In this document: positions 59,600 through 64,000 of the stretch, in pieces
Layout of the letters: every line of letters begins with the position of its first letter
Position numbering within the stretch: the first letter of the stretch is position 1
Source of the DNA: Paulownia fortunei
Taxonomy: Eukaryota > Streptophyta > Magnoliopsida > Lamiales > Paulowniaceae
Assembly (NCBI GenBank): GCA_019321725.1
Contig: CM033119.1
Location: 14,396,694 to 14,460,693 of the forward strand
DNA: 64,000 bases
Reading direction: 5' to 3'
The notes under the pieces: model-generated
Told to the model about the DNA's origin: nothing
What the model saw: only the letters and a program-made list of their open reading frames with translations
The model's database searches: none
Position numbers and translations under genes: made by a program

Positions 59600-61673
59600 T
59601 TTTTTGCACAAGCTCTGGCTAAACAACAATCATTGAAAAACTCGTACACTCACTATGCCAACATTAGAATCAACCATTTCCCTTCCTTAACCTATATCCG
59701 CCACAAAAGTAAGGCAAGAACTAAACACTATCTTTCTAGAGCCCAGCTTTTACTTTGTCCTAGAGGAGTACAAGTGATATAGCTCTACTCTTTCTAAAGA
59801 TAGCATTAGGAGAGATAGAAATTATGCAGGCATTTTTATAGATTATGATCTAATCATTCCTGTTGAACAAGACCAACCTCATCTTCCCCAATTGGATATC
59901 TTTGCTTTTATATAGCGAGAAGGAGGGTGGACTTAGACTCCCTATACAAAATAACTTCTACTCGGTATGACATTTTACTCAACTAGTTTACCCCTAACTT
60001 ATTTCGATTAATGGCTAGTTTCTCCATGCTTGTCCAATGCCCAGGCAATTAACCTAATGCCGAACTATCTCAATTTTTTTCCTTATTAAATCTCTAACCT
60101 TGGGCTATTCTACTTCACTTCATGAAATAACGTGAGATTCCTAAAATACCAACTCTAACAAGGGCTGGAAGATAGGCTACTTTTCATCTCCTACCCTAGA
60201 ACCTAGGGCTTTCCTGCCCACTAGATAACAACTTCTCTATATCAAACTAAATTCCATCTTGAAAATAGGTCTTCTTTCCAAAAAAATCTCCTCCACTGTC
60301 TAAATAAGGAGGAATATAATGTAAAGGAATTGGTGGCATCATGGCCCATCCTCTTCCACTTTAGCCTCAATTCGAAAAGATTCTACCTTTCTGAGCCCAT
60401 AGGTACTAATTCCTAATCATCAAAGCCTTAACATCTTTTTTACCTTTGCTTGCATATGCATTTCTTATGATAGAAATCCTGATGCAACGAAAAATTATTG
60501 CTATTAGTGTTGTTGTTGTCATTGTTGGTCAGCAAAATACCCATGCCAGACTGTTGGGTGCTACCCCAACGGCCCATCTTAGAGAACTCAATCCTCCAGC
60601 TCGGCCTAAAGAGCTTAACCACCTATTATCTCAAGATTAACTCCTATGCAACGTAGTCAGACCCCAACCACTAAGCTCCTTCCCAAGCAAAAAAACATCC
60701 AGTTTAAATTCAGGGGGAGAAGATAGGCTCTGCTATTGCTCGAGCTCAGCCTCCCTCCATGCATCCCAAAGCCACCAGACCAAGCCCAATATCAACCTAC
60801 CCTAATTCTACCTTCTTTGCTGGTAGTTCGGTCCTAGAGTTAAAGGATAGCAACCTCGCAAAAAAGTTTCTCCAAGATATGGGTACCTCTGCTGATAGGC
60901 GGATTATCGGGGTTGGACTACAAAGCTCAAGTTGTTTTATTTTTAAAAGATCATGCCAAAGTTAGAAATTTCCACTCTTCTACTCTTAAATTTTTCTAAG
61001 TTACTAACCCTTTTTATCATTCTTTGCAATCTGTTGTAGCCTTGAGCTCTTTGCTACCTACATGAAGAACATAACCTTCTAGCTCTGAAGCTGATGAGGA
61101 GAATAAGTAGCTGCACTCTAAGCTGGTTAATCTGCAAACAACATCTCTAATGAGCACAAACCTAGGCTAGCAAGCAGGAAGTTGATCTTACACTGGCTAA
61201 AGGGAAGTATCTCTATTATTACCAAACTATGAAGGATTTGAAAGAAGAGAGAGATAAGTTTGAGAATTAAATGACCATTGTCAACCATGCTTCAGTTGCG
61301 TAGGCTGAGGGCTTTGATGAGAGCAGCAAGAAGGGCTGAGATAAGTGACTGGCCTACCTTGCTTAGTATCGAGAAGAACAAAAAGAGAAGTGGCTGAAGA
61401 TAGAAGACTTCCTGGACGACCTAACTCTAGGAGCTTTGCAATACCTCAACCATGGCTTCTAAGCAATAAATAAGATTGAGACCAAGGCTTCACTGGGAGT
61501 GTCAACTGTTAGAGGGTCATCGATACTACCCCTGGTTGGAAGGTTAGGAAGAGACTTTCGAAGAAAACATTGACCTAATTCAGCTCGAGGCTACCCCTAC
61601 TCAACCTGAGGGACACCACTTTGTTGTTTCTTCTACCTTAACTGATCCTCTTGCAACCCTTCATCCTTCTTAG
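59600..61673 (+). pseudogene. 'Putative gypsy type transposon' ORF, degenerate
   Basis: No long frame survives. EKEGGLRLPIQNNFYSV with HFTQLVYP (about 59920) recalls the N-terminal domain of plant 'putative gypsy type transposon' proteins (PF04195 style: GLRxPL...QLxPNxW). Further on, SVLELKDSNLAKKFLQDM (about 60835), then a helical, charged segment LTLAKGKYLYYYQTMKDLKE followed by ERDKFEN (about 61190-61270), then WLKIEDFLDDLTLGALQYLN (about 61392). It ends EGHHFVVSSTLTDPLATLHP with TAG at 61671. Such ORFs sit in large non-autonomous retrotransposons. Function unknown; identification tentative. Confidence 0.5.
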
Positions 61674-62449
61674 CAGTACTCAAATCAATCTGTTATTGAT
61701 AATAGGGCAGTCATGGACATTGTTCATAACTTAGTTAATGACAATGTTGAGAACCCTAAAAATGTAAATGCAAATGATCCCATATTGGGGAGCCTTTATA
61801 TGTATCCTATTATGGCATTCAATAAACAAAACTTTTCCTCAACTCCATCTTCTCATATTTCTATTTCAGACTACCAAGTTGCCTAAGTAGAATGTAAAAT
61901 AGATAGATTACAAAAGACTCAAACCGAGCTCATCATAGAGCAAAGTACTTTAAAAACTACTAAACAAATAAAGTAATGATTCAAAAATTACTAAACAAAA
62001 CCAAAGTGGCATGTATATGGGTAGAGCTCATTATAAAGCAAAGTAATGTACTAACTGCTAGGCCATGCATAAACAATTAACATGTTATTCGATTGAGAAT
62101 GATTGAGATTGGGCTAGCCTGAGTTTCTTGTGTTATGATGGGGAGTCTACTTCTCCCTCAATTTTGGACTTGAATTTAAATAGCTCAGGTACCAGAGCTT
62201 ATGTACCTACTTATGGTGACTGTAATGTCTTTCCAGGAAGTGTGGCAAATGAGCTATGAAGTTAGGAATCAATTATCTTTATTATGCCCAAGATGTTGAG
62301 ATAATGCGAATGCCTTAAAGGCAGACTCAACATTTTTTTGTGCACGAGGGGCTTTATTACCGAGTCTCAACCTGAGGTTATTTTACAGGGTTTTCAAGAA
62401 CAAATACCTTTATTACTAAGTCTGGCTGAGGTTATTCCTGTTGGTTTGC
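61674..62449. other. Unassigned spacer
   Basis: Non-coding. GAGCTCAT(C/T)ATA(G/A)AGCAAAGTA occurs twice (about 61927 and 62025), a small diverged duplication. ATTCC immediately before 62450 could be one side of the target duplication of the next LTR. Confidence 0.4.
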
Positions 62450-64000
62450 GTAATCGTGGGATTGCTAACACAGAAATTTAAATTTTTTTTACAATTGAAA
62501 TAAAATCATACATCATATGTAAATATGCATATCCCAAATTTGATACAATTTTTTATTTACATTTCTGATTGCTTGTTTAATAAAATTAAACAACTAAAGT
62601 TTCACGATTAGACCTTTCAAACAATCTGATTGATAAAGGGTAAGAAAGAATTCAAATTTCTTAAACTCCTCTCGAACAATTTCGATGGCCTCTCAAAATG
62701 TTCACCAAGGACTCCAAGTGTAGTTTCTCTAGCGGTATCCATACTTTTGAGCAGATCCACAAGCTTCAAATTCTTGCTAGCGAATTTGAACTTCTTATTT
62801 CTAAATCTATTTAAGAGTTAAAATTAATTCTTGAATCAACAAGTAATGGAAGAATTAACCTTTTGATCAAAAAGTGATGGAACCTTTTGATGGAGTACTT
62901 TTTCTTGAATTAAGAAAATAGAACACAAAAAAAATGAGAAGGAGAAGAGGAGAAGGAGCCAAAAATTCTAGCTCTCTTACTTGCAATTTTTGGCCCCAAC
63001 ATTGTGTATTAATATACACAATGTAGTCTTGACCTAATCCCATTAAGTCTCCAACTCTTATGCTAATTAGTCCCCTAATCTAATTAGGAAATCTCCCCTT
63101 TCCTTATCTCTTATTTATTTAACTTCAAGATAAATTATTCCATCTTTATTAGGACTCTTTAATTATAGTAATTAAAAAATCCAAATAGTCTTGTAACACC
63201 ATGGGCTTGGACTCTAATTAATTTATTAAAGTCCAATTAATTGATGAATTGATCTCCATCAATTAAATAAAAAATCCAATATAATTAATTGACCTAATTA
63301 ATTAATTAGTTGCTTCCGTCATAGGACACCTAATCATATTAGGCCCAATTAAAGTAATTCTATTATTTTAATTGGTTAAATTAATTTAACTCCTTAAATT
63401 AATTTTAGTCCAAGATAATATAATTGAGATCCATTAATTAATTAATTTACTCTCAAGAGCCCCTAATCATTATCAAGTTTAAATAAATAATCACATTATT
63501 TATTTGAATAAATTAATTTAACTCTTTAAATTAATTCTAACTTAAGTTGATTAATCTCCATTAATCAACTTAATTCAACACTTTGGATTACAAAAATAGA
63601 TATAGAAGTGGATCATCTCGATATGAGTGTGACTCATTAGGTTCACAACTATGCTAACAGTAGACTTACAACCTTTGCAACTTATGAATAAATTAAATAT
63701 TTTGATTAATTAATCTAATTAATTAATCCACTTACAATTAACCCCCTAATTCCAAAAACCTCACAAATGAAAGAAAACACTTAGTAGTGCATCCCAATTA
63801 CATATTCTTAGGTGAATAGCAAGTGAACCTTTCCTGTTACAAGTGCCATGCAAATACAGTCCTTCCATTAAATAAATCTCCTGATTAAATTTAGGGCATG
63901 GATTATTGGTAGAAACCTTATTTTAAGTTAATAAATATCATTCCATTTCAAGTCACATTGATCATTTGATAAATCACTAGAAAACCCTACGTTTAGTATT
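62450..64000 (-). repeat. Copia LTR at the right edge
   Basis: On the plus strand it starts TGTTGGTTTGCGTAATCGTG, the inner end of the family LTR in minus orientation, and runs past the window. No PBS precedes it, so it is a 3' LTR of a minus-strand element or a solo LTR. An ATTAATTAATT-rich interior and a TTCACAACTA(A/T)GCTA(G/A)CAGT block (about 63641) match the other family LTRs. Confidence 0.78.

Noticed and set aside
60440..60965. Short ORFs on both strands
   Set aside because: Compositional or fragments of the decayed ORF at 59600-61673; none has a recognisable fold.

Overview
The window is nuclear DNA from a flowering plant, probably a eudicot. It is AT-rich and almost entirely made of decayed transposable elements. 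One host-type protein locus stands out: a two-exon gene of the plant-specific WAV3 family of RING/von Willebrand A E3 ubiquitin ligases. Nothing points to a bacterial or organellar origin, and the species cannot be named from the sequence. All homology calls are by eye, so element boundaries without a named terminal motif are good to a few tens of bases.

Layout. 1-26865 is a cluster of one Ty1/copia family with LTRs of about 2.1 kb (TGTTAGAGTAGTGC...CCCAACA), an initiator-Met type primer site (TGGTATCAGAGC-like), and PPT GTGGGAGAT. C1 (minus, 1-4316) leaves the window on the left. 4317-5565 is a rearranged LTR/leader mosaic. C2 (plus pol, 5566-8464) is followed by an LTR (8465-10557) that runs straight into the protease region of C3. 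C3 (plus) is split at 10969/20175 by C4, a structurally complete minus-strand copy of the same family (10970-20174) with a perfect AATTA target duplication. C3 ends in a 3' LTR carrying a 626-bp internal tandem duplication (22721-25434). An inverted LTR fragment follows (25531-26865).

27305-29495 (minus) is the WAV3-like locus: a short Ser/Pro-rich first exon, a canonical GT-AG intron, then a long second exon with RING, vWA and Vwaint-like regions. Five single-base shifts interrupt the second exon, so it is either a young pseudogene or a locus with indel errors.

29496-41710 holds intergenic DNA, a truncated Ty3/gypsy copy (G3), a MITE candidate, a 112-bp triple tandem repeat, a TIR element with a purine-rich minisatellite, and a plus-strand gypsy element G1 (LTR, PBS, broken gag). 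41711-56866 is a nested stack. A PIF/Harbinger element with a broken transposase appears to sit in G1 gag. It is split by G2, a minus-strand gypsy element (41870-54042, TSD CCTCC/CCTCT). G2 has gag and protease remnants but no visible reverse transcriptase or integrase. It carries in that interval an intronless, stop-containing copy of a LOG cytokinin-activating phosphoribohydrolase gene. Its 3' LTR is itself split by a probable solo LTR of another gypsy lineage.

56867-64000 has a copia gag fragment of a different lineage, a TATA-bearing LTR-like block, a degenerate 'putative gypsy type transposon' coiled-coil ORF (59600-61673), and at the right edge another minus-oriented copia LTR (62450 onward).

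No gene in the window has an intact reading frame. The best leads are the LOG copy inside a gag-protease-only gypsy element, the compensating frameshifts in the WAV3-like gene, and the nesting order, part of which is fixed by target-site duplications.
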